Notes under the pieces: model-generated | Told to the model about the DNA's origin: nothing | Databases searched by the model: none | The model's input: only the letters and a program-made list of their open reading frames with translations | Source: Gammaproteobacteria bacterium | Lineage (GTDB): Bacteria > Pseudomonadota > Gammaproteobacteria > Thiohalobacterales > Thiohalobacteraceae | Reading direction: 5' to 3' | NCBI GenBank assembly: GCA_019911805.1 | Contig: JAIOJV010000099.1 | Location: 1 to 54,472, forward strand | Length of the DNA: 54,472 nt | Program-made: the position numbers and the translations under genes | Shown: in pieces, positions 17,253-28,691 of the stretch | Layout: the number at the start of each line of letters is the position of its first letter | Position numbering within the stretch: position 1 is the stretch's first letter

Positions 17253-18398
17253 GATTTTATACGCTGCCAGCTTGCCGCCGTTGCCGTAGACGAACAGGGT
17301 GTCGTCATCGACCACGGGCGTGGCCAGCACGCCCTTGCGATCGACGCGCGTGCGGCCGACGATGGCGCCGTCGGAACGCGCGAGCAGATGCACATAGCCT
17401 TCGAAATCGGCCACGACGACATATTCACCGAAAGGTACGGGCGCGGTCAGTGCACGCCGCTGGAACTTATCCTGTTTCCAGACGGAGGCACCGTTGCCGC
17501 GCTCCAGCGCCCACACATCGCTGCTGTCATCGGTGACGTACACCTGGCTGAAATCGACCCCCACGCCGGCTGCAGACGACATGTCGCGCGACCACAACAC
17601 GCGTCCACTGTTGCCTTCGACGGCGGCCACGCGGCCCTGGTAGGCGGCGACATAGATGGTTCCTCCCCAGACCTGCGGCGGCGCGTCGATGTCGACCATG
17701 CGCTCCAGTTCCGAACGGCCGCGGGCAATGGCGATACCGGTCTCCCAGACCGGCAGGCCACGCTCCAGGTCCAGCACGGCGAGCTTGCCGTCGTCGAACG
17801 CGGCGACCACGGCCCCCTGGACCAGCACGGGTGAACTGGTACCCCGCAGCGACAGCACCGGCACGCTGCGGTCGAGCACCCAGACACGTTTGCCGTCGGC
17901 GGCATTCAGCCCGGCCAGCTTGCCGTCGACGGTCTGCACCACCACCTTGCCGTTGCCGGCGGCCGGTACGGACAGGATCTCGCTGGTGAGCGTCGTGCGC
18001 CACACCTCGTGACCGTCATTCCAGTCCAGGGCGACCAGATCGGCCTCGCTGCTGCCGACCAGCACCAGACCGTCGCCGACACCCACGCCGCTGGACACGG
18101 CGATGCCGGTCCTGGTCTCCCAGATGCCTTTACCGCTGGCCGCATCGACGGCACTGACCTTACCCTTGCGGTCGGCGGCGAACACCCGTCCACCATCCAC
18201 GGCCGGGCGCAATCGCAGGAACTGTGCGTCGATGCCGGCGCCCATATCGCGCTCCCACAGCGACTGCAACTGCACACGGGGCTCGAATTCGGGTAGTTCG
18301 GCAGGTGGCTCGACATTGTCCTTGCCGCGCAGCCAGGCGCAGCCATTCAACCCGCCAACGGCCAGCGCCAACAGTACAACGGGCAGCAGGCGTCTCAT
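17235..18398 (-). CDS. bamB: Outer-membrane assembly lipoprotein BamB
   Basis: This 387-residue protein starts with a lipoprotein signal ending in LNGC (Cys20). It is followed by an eight-bladed PQQ-like beta-propeller with repeated G-x-hydrophobic-W blade ends (GIWETRTG, EVWRTTL, RVWVLD, PVWETG, RVLWSRD, SVWKQD). BamB is a scaffold of the BAM complex for outer-membrane protein insertion. Its ATG overlaps the yfgM stop (ATGA). The C-terminal residues RGAGD and the TAG stop are encoded by the heptamer arm of repeat copy C, so the protein end has been set by the repeat. Confidence 0.95.
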   Translation of the reverse strand: MRRLLPVVLLALAVGGLNGCAWLRGKDNVEPPAELPEFEPRVQLQSLWERDMGAGIDAQFLRLRPAVDGGRVFAADRKGKVSAVDAASGKGIWETRTGIAVSSGVGVGDGLVLVGSSEADLVALDWNDGHEVWRTTLTSEILSVPAAGNGKVVVQTVDGKLAGLNAADGKRVWVLDRSVPVLSLRGTSSPVLVQGAVVAAFDDGKLAVLDLERGLPVWETGIAIARGRSELERMVDIDAPPQVWGGTIYVAAYQGRVAAVEGNSGRVLWSRDMSSAAGVGVDFSQVYVTDDSSDVWALERGNGASVWKQDKFQRRALTAPVPFGEYVVVADFEGYVHLLARSDGAIVGRTRVDRKGVLATPVVDDDTLFVYGNGGKLAAYKIRGAGD

Positions 18399-19048
18399 GA
18401 CTGGGGGCCGGCGTCAGGCACGCGCACCGTGTCGTCGCGCTTGGCCTCGATGAGGGCGCGCCCCGACAACTGTTCCGGCGCCGCCGCCAGGGCACGCTCG
18501 TAGGCCGCGTGAGCCGCCTCCAGGTCGCCGCGTGCGCGCGCGATGTCGCCACGCAGATCCTCATACAGCACCGTGTAGCTCGGCGCATCGACCCCCGCAA
18601 TCAGCTGCTCCGCGGCATCGGCATCGCCACTGCCGAGCAGCACCCTCGCCAGGCGCAGGCGCGCGCTGTGTTTGATCCCCTCATCCTTGGCATGCTCGTA
18701 GGCCCACTGCAGCTGACCACGGGCACCGGCGAGGTCGTCCTGCTCGATCTGTACCCTGGCCATCTGCAGGGCGGCGAGCACCGCATATTCCGAACCCGGG
18801 AATTCCTTGATCATTTCGTCGTAGGCGCGGGCAGCGTCTTCCGGCTGGCCGGCACCGATGGCGGCAACCAACTGGGTATACAGGTTCGACGCCCCCTCCG
18901 CATAGCGGTCGCCATACTCGGTCCAGGCCCTGATACCGAACAGTGCGGCCAGACCGAGCAGCACGCCGGTGATGAGCGGCAGACCGTTCTCGCGCAGCCA
19001 GCCCTTGAGGGCCTCGCCTTGTTCTTCGTCGGTTCTATAGATCTCCAC
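18395..19048 (-). CDS. yfgM: YfgM-type tetratricopeptide membrane-anchored protein
   Basis: The 217-residue product has the family N-terminus (YRTDEEQGEALKGWLRENG), one transmembrane helix (GLPLITGVLLGLAALFGIRA, about residues 22-41) and a periplasmic TPR domain with ARGQLQWAYEHAKDEG-type helices. YfgM associates with the SecYEG translocon and PpiD and hands on exported proteins, which suits its place beside bamB, which it overlaps by 4 bp. It is separated from hisS by a 269-bp repeat region, so it may depend on read-through or a local promoter. Confidence 0.92.
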   Translation of the reverse strand: MEIYRTDEEQGEALKGWLRENGLPLITGVLLGLAALFGIRAWTEYGDRYAEGASNLYTQLVAAIGAGQPEDAARAYDEMIKEFPGSEYAVLAALQMARVQIEQDDLAGARGQLQWAYEHAKDEGIKHSARLRLARVLLGSGDADAAEQLIAGVDAPSYTVLYEDLRGDIARARGDLEAAHAAYERALAAAPEQLSGRALIEAKRDDTVRVPDAGPQS

Positions 19049-19089
19049 TGGACGGACTCCGTATTGCAGATTGTTTCGGGTGGTGGGGA

Positions 19090-19317
19090 GTGAGGCGTTA
19101 GGCGTTAGGCGTTAGGCAAAAAACACAAACACTTTTTTGGCCACGGAATCCACGGAACAACACGGAAAAATGCTTGGGTAAAAGCCCAGTAATCAACCCA
19201 CTTGCTCACAACCTGGGCTTTTGCTCATTGAGTTTTCCGTGTCATTCCGTGTGCTTCCGTGGCCATAAAGAAGTTTCACTCCTCACTCCTCACTCCTCAC
19301 TCCTCACTCCTCACTCC

Positions 19318-19330
<13 letters not shown>
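19090..19330. repeat. Nested inverted-repeat element, copy D, between hisS and yfgM
   Basis: Inner CACGGAA arms lie at 19139-19172 and 19232-19264. The loop contains GGGTAAAAGCCCAG and its partner CTGGGCTTTTGC. The left outer arm has GTGAGGC followed by three GTTAGGC units (19090-19117). The right outer arm is seven tandem CACTCCT units (19277-19325) that include the hisS stop codon. The gap holds no gene. Confidence 0.9.
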
Positions 19331-20607
<1,277 letters not shown>

Positions 20608-20675
20608 GGGCTGTATGCGTGTCGAGCGTGGATCGGAAACCGGGGGGAACCCCGCTAAAACCGGCGCCGCCGGCA

Positions 20676-21728
20676 TCAACGATCGGCGTCCAGACGGAAG
20701 CGGGCAACCGCCTCGCGTGTGTGGGGCGCCAGATCGAAGGGTACACCGTCGACCTGCAGCTCGACGGCCTGGGCATTGCCCAGCAGCACCCGCAGCGGCG
20801 CCTGCCCCGCCACGCTGCGCCGTTGGTCCTTGCGCATCAGACCGTACAGCAGGCGCGTGCCGTCGGCGGCGTTGATCTCCACCCAGCTGTCATCGGTGAA
20901 GTGCAGTTCCAACTGCACCTCCTCCGGCGCGGCCGGCACGCTGGCAGGCGCTGCGGTGACCGGCGGTTCTGCAAGCGCCGCAACCGCGGCATCGGGTAGC
21001 GTATCGGCTTCGGTCACGGGCGGTGCGTCGGGCTCCATCCCGGCCTCCGGCGGCAGCACCGGCTCGAATTCATCGAGAGGGGTGACCGCCCCGCCATCTT
21101 CTTCTATGGATGTGGTGGGTGTCTGGAGGGGTGTCGGGGGAGGCACCAGATCCAGCGGGTCCGTCGCCACCGACGGTGCCTGGTCACCGCTGTCCGCCGC
21201 GTCGCCATCGGGCAGCGGCAGGGTCAATGCCGCCGGCGCCTCGGCCGATGGCGCCTGGTCGCTGAAACGCGCCACCAGGGTCGGCCCGAATTCCCAGGCC
21301 AGCAGGCCCAGCGCGCCCAGCAGCAACAGCGTGAACAGCCCCGTCCAGGGGATGCGCGGCGCACGGAGGCTCAGGCGCCGCCGGCGCGGCAGGCCGATAC
21401 TGCGCGGCGCCGGCTCGGTCGGTGCCTGAGCCTGATAGGCCTCCAGCACCCGATCTTCAGCCACTCCGACCAGGCGTGCATAGTTACGCAGGTAACCACG
21501 CACGAAGATGGGCGCGGGCAACCGCCGGTGGTCGTCCTGCTCCAGTGCCTCGACGGTGCGTACGTTCAGATTCAGCTGGACCGCGATCGCACCGGTGGAG
21601 AGACCTTGCGCCTCGCGGGCCGCGCGCAACAGCGGCCCTACACCTGCAGGGTCAACCGTCACGGTGCCAGCGGTTTCGGTGCCAGGCGTGTCGGTTACAG
21701 GTGCCTTGGTTACGGGCGTATCACTCAT
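20676..21728 (-). CDS. rodZ: RodZ-like cytoskeletal membrane protein (helix-turn-helix plus DUF4115)
   Basis: The 350-residue protein has an N-terminal helix-turn-helix domain ([21 protein letters not shown] near residue 32, then [18 protein letters not shown]). A basic juxtamembrane patch (RRRR), one transmembrane helix (about residues 127-146), a long Pro/Ala/Glu-rich periplasmic linker and a beta-rich DUF4115 domain ([18 protein letters not shown]) follow. RodZ links MreB filaments to the cell envelope. The gene overlaps pilF by 8 bp, so coupling is likely. The first 30 residues are Thr/Val repeats of the type (T/A)PVT, unusual for the family. Confidence 0.9.
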   Translation of the reverse strand: MSDTPVTKAPVTDTPGTETAGTVTVDPAGVGPLLRAAREAQGLSTGAIAVQLNLNVRTVEALEQDDHRRLPAPIFVRGYLRNYARLVGVAEDRVLEAYQAQAPTEPAPRSIGLPRRRRLSLRAPRIPWTGLFTLLLLGALGLLAWEFGPTLVARFSDQAPSAEAPAALTLPLPDGDAADSGDQAPSVATDPLDLVPPPTPLQTPTTSIEEDGGAVTPLDEFEPVLPPEAGMEPDAPPVTEADTLPDAAVAALAEPPVTAAPASVPAAPEEVQLELHFTDDSWVEINAADGTRLLYGLMRKDQRRSVAGQAPLRVLLGNAQAVELQVDGVPFDLAPHTREAVARFRLDADR

Positions 21729-22472
21729 CGGCCGCCTTGCCCTGGAGCTGCCTGGCCTGAGGGGACTGCGGGAAGTGATTCTTCAGCAGCAGGCTGTAGC
21801 TGGCCTCGGCGTTGCGGTCGCCAAGGGCGCGCTCGGTCTGAATGCCCAGCCACAGGCTCTCGGCGCTCGGCCGCACCACCTCGTGCAGCCGCTGCAGATA
21901 GGCGCGCGCGCTCATGTACTGCTTCTGTTCGACCCCCAGGCGCGCCATCTGCAGCAACGCGGCCGGATAGCGCGGATTCAGTTCCAGCGCCCGCCGCCAG
22001 TACTGTTCGGCCTTGGCGACATCCTTGGCGCCGTAGGCGCAGATGCCGGCGTTGGTGAGCGCCATGTACGGGGCGTCGTACAGCGGCTCGTTGGCCGCTG
22101 CGAGGAAATGCCTTTCGGCCTCCGGCCAGCGGTCATCCCGGCACAGGAAGGCACCGTAGTTGTTCTGTGCACGCGCATCCTTCGGGTTGAGACTGACGGC
22201 GCGCCGGAAGTGCTGATCCGCCTTGGCGGTCTCACCCAGACTCTCGTAGAGCACGGCGATGCCGCTGTGCGCCGCCGCCAGGTTCGGCTCCTGTTCGAGC
22301 GCCTTCTGGAACTTCTCCATGGCGGCGTTCTTCTCGCCCTCGCGCATGTAGTGCAGGCCCAGTTCGACGTTGATCTCGGCCGGGCTCTGGCCGGGCGGAT
22401 AATCCTTCGTGTTCTGCGTGCAGGCGGTAGCCATCAATGCCGCCGCCAGGACGGCTGCCATTCCGAGCTGTC

Positions 22473-22476
<4 letters not shown>
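21721..22476 (-). CDS. pilF: Type IV pilus pilotin lipoprotein PilF/PilW
   Basis: The 251-residue lipoprotein has a signal ending in ATAC (Cys19). Six or so TPR units follow, with [21 protein letters not shown] and [21 protein letters not shown] as the clearest. PilF carries the secretin PilQ to the outer membrane for type IV pilus assembly. The ATG overlaps the rlmN stop (ATGA) and the 3' end overlaps rodZ, giving a compact rlmN-pilF-rodZ unit. The FimX-like protein gene near 45 kb is another pilus-linked gene in this window. Confidence 0.94.
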
Positions 22477-23624
<1,148 letters not shown>

Positions 23625-23648
23625 GCAGCCTTACAATCAATTCACTTT

Positions 23649-23857
23649 AACCACAAAGGACACGAAGTACACGAAGGAGATCGGATTGAAAATAAAGGTA
23701 TCTCTGATCAACTCATTGAAGCCATCATCGCGAGCGAAGTGAAGCACTCTCCCAGCTGATGCATCAAGGGCTTGGCGATTGCTTTGTCGCTACGCTCGCA
23801 ATGACGGATAAATCAGAGATTCCGGAAACCTTTGTGCCCTTGGTACCCTTTGTGGTT
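23649..23857. repeat. Triple-nested inverted repeat, copy I, replacing the body of ndk
   Basis: The outer arms are AACCACAAAGGACACGAAG-type (23649-23677) and its inverse (23829-23857). A middle pair is ATCTCTGATC (23700-23709) and AATCAGAGAT (23811-23820). The innermost pair resembles the widespread CGTCATTGCGAGCGAAGCGAAG palindrome (about 23722-23745 and 23775-23806). It lies exactly between rlmN and the remnant of ndk. No gene is visible in it. Confidence 0.85.
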
Positions 23858-23866
23858 ACTACACGA

Positions 23867-23953
23867 TCACCGCGTACGCGGGCAGAGTTCGTTACTGACG
23901 TCCCTGGCCACCGCATCGGGCTTGATGATGGACGGGGTGCGCTCGACGGCCAT
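23867..23953 (-). pseudogene. ndk: N-terminal remnant of nucleoside diphosphate kinase
   Basis: The frame starting at the ATG at 23953 reads MAVERTPSIIKPDAVARDV and then leaves the Ndk sequence, reaching TGA at 23867. The first 19 residues match the invariant start of Ndk (M-A-x-E-R-T-x-S-I-I-K-P-D/N-A-V), and a GCGGAG site precedes it. In the Pseudomonas-type gene order ndk lies exactly here, between iscX and rlmN. The rest of the gene, including the catalytic His, is missing and a nested repeat follows 9 bp after the stop. A functional ndk may exist elsewhere, since Ndk can also be replaced by adenylate kinase. Confidence 0.8.
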
Positions 23954-23989
23954 GGCACGGGGCTCCGCGAGCTGCCGGGGAAGATAACA

Positions 23990-24015
23990 TAAACCCGCGG
24001 CTAAACGCGGGTTTA
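23990..24015 (-). terminator. Hairpin downstream of iscX
   Basis: AAACCCGCG (23991-23999) pairs perfectly with CGCGGGTTT (24006-24014) across a 6-nt loop. On the minus strand the stem is followed by a moderately T-rich ATGTTATCTT. It lies about 75 bp after the iscX stop and before the ndk remnant, so it probably ends the ISC operon transcript. Confidence 0.6.
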
Positions 24016-24088
24016 GTGAATAGAACTCCAGCACCCTAGTGTACCGCTGCCGGCAATCACGGGCAATTGCAGCGGCAGCGGCATCCGG

Positions 24089-24283
24089 CTAGTCGCGTTC
24101 CTCGATCCAGGCCATCTGGATGGCTTCCAGGATCTTCTCGCCACTCCGGTCGGGATTGTCGTCGAAACCCTCCAGGGCCAGGACCCAGTTGCGCAGATTC
24201 ACGAAATTGACCCGCAGCGGATCCACGTCCGGGTAGGCCTCATCCAGGGCGATGGCGATGTCGAGGGTGTCGGTCCATTGCAT
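24089..24283 (-). CDS. iscX: Fe-S assembly adaptor IscX
   Basis: The 64-residue acidic protein matches IscX over its full length: WTDTLDIAIALDEAYPDVDP, then VNFVNLRNWVLALEGFDD and a C-terminal EAIQMAWIEER. IscX binds IscS in competition with IscU and frataxin and tunes cluster assembly. It is the last gene of the ISC operon and is separated from fdx by a 73-bp repeat hairpin. Confidence 0.95.
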   Translation of the reverse strand: MQWTDTLDIAIALDEAYPDVDPLRVNFVNLRNWVLALEGFDDNPDRSGEKILEAIQMAWIEERD

Positions 24284-24296
24284 ACATTCAAGTCCC

Positions 24297-24365
24297 AGGT
24301 TCTAGGTTCTAGGTTCTAGGGGCGGGGTCGGGAACATGGGGGGGTTCCCTTCGGCCCTAGGACCT
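24297..24365. repeat. Heptamer-containing nested hairpin between fdx and iscX
   Basis: Three tandem GGTTCTA units (24297-24320) pair imperfectly with CCCTAGGACCT (24355-24365). GGGAAC and GTTCCC form an inner hairpin. The fdx TAG stop (24359-24357) lies inside the right arm. The structure occupies nearly all of the gap between fdx and iscX. Confidence 0.75.
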
Positions 24366-24704
24366 CGGCGCTGCTTCACTGACCATATTGATGGTGTATT
24401 TGGGGATTTCCACGACCAGGTCGGTGTCGCCGACCACGGTCTGGCAGCTCAGCCGCGAGTCCGGGTCCAGGCCCCAGGCCTTGTCGAGCAGATCCTCCTC
24501 GGTCTCCTCCGCAACGTTCAGGGACTCGGCACCCTCGCGGATGTGGACGTGGCAGGTGGTGCAGGCGCAGGACTTCTCGCAGGCGTGCTCGATCTCGATG
24601 CCGTTCGCGAGCGCGGCGTCGCACACAGTGACGCCAGGCTCGACCTGGATGACCGCCCCGTCCGGGCAGATTTGTTTGTGGGGCAGGAAAATGATCTGGG
24701 GCAT
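24357..24704 (-). CDS. fdx: ISC-type [2Fe-2S] ferredoxin
   Basis: The 115-residue adrenodoxin-type ferredoxin supplies electrons for cluster assembly on IscU. The cluster ligands are Cys42, Cys48 and Cys51 in ACEKSCACTTC plus Cys87 in LSCQTVVG; Cys46 is extra, as in E. coli Fdx. The full family length is present. The last two residues and the TAG stop fall in a repeat arm. It sits between hscA, which is separated from it by a 219-bp repeat region, and iscX. Confidence 0.96.
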   Translation of the reverse strand: MPQIIFLPHKQICPDGAVIQVEPGVTVCDAALANGIEIEHACEKSCACTTCHVHIREGAESLNVAEETEEDLLDKAWGLDPDSRLSCQTVVGDTDLVVEIPKYTINMVSEAAPRS

Positions 24705-24729
24705 TGCTCTTACTCAGATTCGTATTGTG

Positions 24730-24880
24730 AAAATCATTGCTGGCCACGGAACCACACGGAAAGACACGGAATAGTGCGTAATGCAAAAGTCCGGCGATCA
24801 TCTCAAATGCCATGGTCTGGAATTTTATCTAATGAGTTTTTCTGTGTTTTCCGTGTGGTTCCGTGGCCAACAATGATTTT
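24730..24880. repeat. CACGGAA inverted-repeat element, copy E, between hscA and fdx
   Basis: The arms at 24730-24762 and 24848-24880 match over 33 bp with one mismatch and include a copy-specific outer part (AAAATCATTG). The core is GGCCACGGAACCACACGGAAA. The loop contains AATGCAAAAGTCC, like the loops of other copies. The 219-bp gap has no gene. Confidence 0.9.
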
Positions 24881-24923
24881 GTATGATCGCCCATCCACGC
24901 GACGCCTGTGGTCATACTCATGA

Positions 24924-26798
24924 TCACTTGAAATCGTCCACCCCATGGCCGGCCATGGCCTGGCGGATATGGGCGTCCATGCGCCGGGCGACGTAGTCGG
25001 CGCTGGCCTGCTCGACGGCCTCGATGGCCTGCTTGATGGCGCCGGCATCGTCGCCGCGGCGCAGGCGGTCGAGCGCGGCGGCCGCCGCGTCGATGCGGGC
25101 GCGCTCGGTGGCGTCCAGAAACAAGGCACCGTCCGCCGCCAGGGCGGCGTTCAGGGCCTCGATGACACGGTCGGCCTCGACCCGCCGTTCGCGCAGTTTG
25201 CGCGCTTCCATGTCGTCGTGCGCATGGGTCATGGAATCGCGCAGCATGGTCTCGATCTCGCTGTCGGCCAGACCGTAGGACGGCTTCACGGCGATGCTCG
25301 CCGCCACGCCGCTGGTCTCCTCGCGCGCGGTCACGCTCAGCAACCCGTCGGCATCGACCTGAAAGGCCACGCGGATACGCGCCGCACCCGCCACCAGCGG
25401 CGGGATCCCGCGCAGCTCGAAGCGCGCCAGTGAGCGGCAGTCGGATACCAGTTCACGTTCGCCCTGCAGCACGTGCAGCGCCATGGCGGTCTGGCCGTCC
25501 TTGAAGGTGGTGAACTCCTGGGCGCGTGCCACCGGGATGGTCGTATTGCGCGGAATGATCCGCTCCACCAGCCCGCCCATGGTCTCGATACCCAGCGACA
25601 GCGGGATCACGTCCAGCAGCAGTGTTTCGTTCCCGGGTTTGTTGCCGGCGAGGATATCGGCCTGGGTGGCGGCGCCGATGGCGACCACCTTGTCGGGATC
25701 GATGTCGACCCGCGGCGCACGCCCGAAGAACTCGCCGACACGCTCGCGCACGCGCGGCACGCGGGTGGAACCACCGACCATCACCACGGCGGTGATCCCG
25801 TCGACCTTCACGCCGGCATCCCGCAATGCGCGGCGGCAGGGACCCAACGTCTGGCTGACGAGTGGGTCGATCAGTTCGTTGAGCTGCGCACGGGTGAGTT
25901 CACCCTCCCAGTGGCTGCCATCCATCAATTCTATCCGCAGCGGCACAGCCCCGGTCTCGGTCAAGGCCTCCTTGGCGGCACAGGCGTCGCGCAGCAGACG
26001 GCGCATCTGCTTGTGGTCGGCGTCGTCACCGATGCCCGCCGCGCGCATGATCCAGCTGGCGACGGCGCGGTCCATGTCGTCACCGCCGAGCGCGGTGTCG
26101 CCGACCGTGGCCAGGACCTCGAACACACCCTGGTTCAGGTGCAGGATGGAGACGTCGAAGGTACCGCCGCCGAGATCGTAGACTGCGATCACGCCATCGT
26201 TGTTGCGGTCCAGACCGTAGGCGACCGCCGCTGCGGTGGGCTCGTTCAGCAACCGCAGCACGTTCAGCCCGGCGAGCGTGGCGGCATCCTTGGTCGCCTG
26301 ACGCTGGGCATCGTCGAAATAGGCCGGCACGGTGATGACCGCACCGGCGAGCTCACCGCCCAGCGATTCCTCCGCGCGGATCCGCAGGACCTTGAGGATC
26401 TCGGCGGAGACCTCCACGGGGCTGACGTCGCCGCCGGCGGTGCGAATGCGCGGCATACCGGAGACGCCGGGCACGAAGGTGTACGGCAACTGCGTGCCCA
26501 GGGTCTTGATGTCCTCGACGCCGCGGCCCAGCAGGCGCTTCACCGAGGCGATGGTGTTCAGCGGATCCCGGGCCGCGGCCGCCCTGGCCTCGACGCCGAC
26601 GACACGGCTGCCATCCGGCCGATAGTGCACGATCGATGGCAGCAGATGTCGCCCGTCGTCGTCGGGCAGGGTGTCCGCCAGACCGCTGCGCACGGTCGCG
26701 ACCAACGAATGGGTGGTGCCGAGATCGATACCGACCGCCAACCGGTGCTGGTGCGGCGCGCTGGACTGGCCGGGTTCTGAGATCTGCAGTAATGCCAT
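24924..26798 (-). CDS. hscA: Fe-S assembly Hsp70 chaperone HscA
   Basis: This 624-residue Hsp70 has the nucleotide-binding motifs [13 protein letters not shown] at the N-terminus, a [14 protein letters not shown] phosphate loop and [11 protein letters not shown]. The substrate-binding domain follows, with [19 protein letters not shown], and a helical lid. HscA and HscB move the cluster from IscU to target proteins. The length is typical. On the same strand hscB lies upstream, beyond a 383-bp nested repeat, and fdx lies downstream beyond copy E, so this operon is broken up by repeats on both sides of hscA. Confidence 0.97.
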   Translation of the reverse strand: MALLQISEPGQSSAPHQHRLAVGIDLGTTHSLVATVRSGLADTLPDDDGRHLLPSIVHYRPDGSRVVGVEARAAAARDPLNTIASVKRLLGRGVEDIKTLGTQLPYTFVPGVSGMPRIRTAGGDVSPVEVSAEILKVLRIRAEESLGGELAGAVITVPAYFDDAQRQATKDAATLAGLNVLRLLNEPTAAAVAYGLDRNNDGVIAVYDLGGGTFDVSILHLNQGVFEVLATVGDTALGGDDMDRAVASWIMRAAGIGDDADHKQMRRLLRDACAAKEALTETGAVPLRIELMDGSHWEGELTRAQLNELIDPLVSQTLGPCRRALRDAGVKVDGITAVVMVGGSTRVPRVRERVGEFFGRAPRVDIDPDKVVAIGAATQADILAGNKPGNETLLLDVIPLSLGIETMGGLVERIIPRNTTIPVARAQEFTTFKDGQTAMALHVLQGERELVSDCRSLARFELRGIPPLVAGAARIRVAFQVDADGLLSVTAREETSGVAASIAVKPSYGLADSEIETMLRDSMTHAHDDMEARKLRERRVEADRVIEALNAALAADGALFLDATERARIDAAAAALDRLRRGDDAGAIKQAIEAVEQASADYVARRMDAHIRQAMAGHGVDDFK

Positions 26799-26811
26799 AG
26801 GGAGCGATTTT

Positions 26812-27172
26812 AACCACTAAGGACACAAAGGACACGAAGGAACGGTATAGTCATCCCAAAACCCGTATTGGCCACGGAAATACACGGAAAAATACGGACG
26901 GGATCAACTGCTTCACACAGCAGCCCATCTTACCCGCCAGGCGCTGCACCGGGGCTTCACGACTCTGCGTCACTGCTGGGATCTATAGCGTTTTATACAT
27001 GTTCAACGCGGAGGCACGGAGGTTTTCAGTATTGAATCCTCTCGGGATTTGCCCTGCATCGAGTAAACCTGGATCAATCAGAATTTATTTCAGTGCCTTC
27101 CGTGTGCTTCCGTGTGTTTCCGTGGCCAATACGGTTTTCAGGTTTGCGGACCCGGTTATGTCCTTTGTGGTT
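26812..27172. repeat. Nested inverted-repeat element, copy F, between hscB and hscA
   Basis: The outer arms are of the CACAAAGGA type (26812-26840 and 27161-27172). A mirrored copy-specific stretch, AAAACCCGTATT, follows. Inner CACGGAA arms lie at 26870-26897 and 27096-27127. The long loop carries a second conserved core (CCCGCCAGGCGC...GGGGCTTCACGAC, 26933-26963) also seen in copies G and H. The 383-bp gap has no gene; the short frames in it only encode the repeat. Confidence 0.88.
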
Positions 27173-27181
27173 GACGCGGAC

Positions 27182-27727
27182 TCAGCCACCGAGCTCGTCT
27201 TCCAATTCGGCCTCCAGTTCCTCGGCCTCGTGGGCGAGCTTGCGGAAGAACTGCAGGTGCTGGATGGCGGTCAACGCCGCTGCGGGTATCTCATCGGGCT
27301 GCGCGAGCGCGGCACCGAGCTCGATCTCGAGTCTCTCCAGGCGTGTGCCGATGCGCCCCAGGATAACCGCGAGCGCACCGCCAGGATCCGCGGTGTCGCG
27401 CACCGCCGCCAGTTCCTCGCGCAGTTCGATCTGCTCCATCAGAAAACCGGGATCCTGATGGGTGGCGCGTTCGTCATCGAAACGATGACCGCGCAGCTCC
27501 AGCAGGTAGCGGCCGCGCGCCAGGGCGTCCCTCAGTACTTGGTAGCCTTCGTTGATGCGCGTTGCCTGCTGCATGGCGATGCGCCGCTCCTGATCGCCCG
27601 CGCTGGCGAAACGGTCCGGATGCACCAGCCGCTGCAGATCGCGGTAGCGGGCGTCGAGCACCGCACGGTCGAGGCCGAAACCCGGCGCCAGGCCGAATAG
27701 TTCGAAGTAGTTCTGCTTGAGGTCCAC
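27182..27727 (-). CDS. hscB: Fe-S assembly J-domain co-chaperone HscB
   Basis: The 181-residue protein has an N-terminal J-domain with the HPD motif at residues 36-38 (RLVHPDRF) and a C-terminal three-helix domain that binds IscU. The family start NYFELFGLAPGF is present, as is the ARGRYLLELRG segment linking the two domains. HscB delivers IscU to HscA and stimulates its ATPase. The iscA gene lies about 70 bp upstream; hscA follows after repeat copy F. Confidence 0.96.
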   Translation of the reverse strand: MDLKQNYFELFGLAPGFGLDRAVLDARYRDLQRLVHPDRFASAGDQERRIAMQQATRINEGYQVLRDALARGRYLLELRGHRFDDERATHQDPGFLMEQIELREELAAVRDTADPGGALAVILGRIGTRLERLEIELGAALAQPDEIPAAALTAIQHLQFFRKLAHEAEELEAELEDELGG

Positions 27728-27795
27728 GGATCAGGGGGATCGGATTTGGGCCGGGCCGGTGATGACTGCGCGCCCGGGGTGTGCCCGGGATGTAC

Positions 27796-28119
27796 TCAGA
27801 CGTTGAAGCTCTCGCCGCAGCCGCAGGTGTCCTTCACGTTCGGGTTGCTGAATTTGAAGCCCTCGTTCAGACCTTCCCGGCCATAGTCGAGTTCGGTACC
27901 GTCCAGGTAGACCAGGCTCTTGGGGTCGATGACGACCTGCACACCGTGGCTCTCGAACACCTGATCGTCCGCCTCGATGGCATCGATGAATTCCAGTACA
28001 TAGGCCATGCCGGAGCAGCCTGTGGTCTTCACGCCCAGACGCAGACCAATACCCTTGCCACGGTTGGCCAGGAATTTCTGTACCCGCTCGGCGGCACCTG
28101 CAGTCAATGTAATCGCCAT
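27796..28119 (-). CDS. iscA: A-type Fe-S carrier IscA
   Basis: The 107-residue protein has the three conserved cysteines of the A-type carrier family: Cys35 in [14 protein letters not shown], and Cys99 and Cys101 in DTCGCGESF. IscA takes clusters or iron from the ISC machinery to target enzymes. The ATG at 28119 is chosen because the family starts with MAITLT(A/P). The gene follows iscU by 17 bp in the ISC operon. Confidence 0.96.
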   Translation of the reverse strand: MAITLTAGAAERVQKFLANRGKGIGLRLGVKTTGCSGMAYVLEFIDAIEADDQVFESHGVQVVIDPKSLVYLDGTELDYGREGLNEGFKFSNPNVKDTCGCGESFNV

Positions 28120-28136
28120 GCTTGCGTACCCCGTCT

Positions 28137-28541
28137 TCAGGCCGTCTTGCTCACCTGTCCACCCGTCTGCTTGGTCTGGTAATCCGAAATGGCCGCCTTG
28201 ATGGCGTCTTCGGCCAGCACTGAGCAATGGATCTTCACCGGTGGTAACGCCAGCTCCTCAGCGATCTGGGTGTTCTTGATCTGGCTCGCCTCGTCCAGGG
28301 TCTTACCCCTGACCCATTCGGTCAACAGGCTGCTGGAGGCGATCGCACTGCCACAGCCGTAGGTCTTGAACTTGGCGTCCTCGATCACGCCGTGTTCGTT
28401 GACCTTGATCTGCAGCCTCATGACATCGCCGCAGGCCGGTGCACCGACCATGCCGGTACCGACACGGGTGTCATTCTTGTCCAGGCTCCCCACGTTGCGG
28501 GGGTTCTCGTAATGGTCCAACACCTTGTCACTGTAGGCCAT
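28137..28541 (-). CDS. iscU: Fe-S cluster scaffold IscU
   Basis: The 134-residue scaffold protein has all ligands: Cys37 (GAPACGDVM), Asp39, Cys63 ([12 protein letters not shown]), His105 and Cys106. The HscA-recognition motif LPPVKIHC (residues 99-106) is intact. IscU receives sulfur from IscS and builds [2Fe-2S] clusters. The ATG at 28541 is followed by [18 protein letters not shown], as in other IscU proteins. A short heptamer repeat separates it from iscS. Confidence 0.97.
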   Translation of the reverse strand: MAYSDKVLDHYENPRNVGSLDKNDTRVGTGMVGAPACGDVMRLQIKVNEHGVIEDAKFKTYGCGSAIASSSLLTEWVRGKTLDEASQIKNTQIAEELALPPVKIHCSVLAEDAIKAAISDYQTKQTGGQVSKTA

Positions 28542-28615
28542 GGCTTAGTCCTCGATTGCTGCCCTAACGTTCATCAGTTACGGTGGTATTCAGACGGCGG
28601 CGCTTCGGGTCGCGT

Positions 28616-28688
28616 GAGACAAGGTGCGAGATGCAAGCTAGAAAATACAGGATTTCACTTGCCTCTTAATCGCTTGTCTCTTGCCTCT
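28616..28688. repeat. Degenerate heptamer inverted repeat between iscS and iscU
   Basis: GAGACAA-type 7-bp units at 28616-28638 are inverted against CTTGCCT, CTTGTCT and CTTGCCT units at 28658-28688. The inner CACGGAA part is absent. It ends 4 bp before the iscS stop, in the same position relative to a gene end as the heptamer arrays at hisS, bamB and der. Confidence 0.65.
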
Positions 28689-28691
28689 GAA

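Noticed and set aside
20608-20679. Longer HisS start at 20679
   Set aside because: Family members start at [12 protein letters not shown]-like sequence; the extra 24 residues have no counterpart. Kept only as an alternative.
25473-26780. Long plus-strand open frame of 435 residues opposite hscA
   Set aside because: Antisense shadow of hscA; same reasons.
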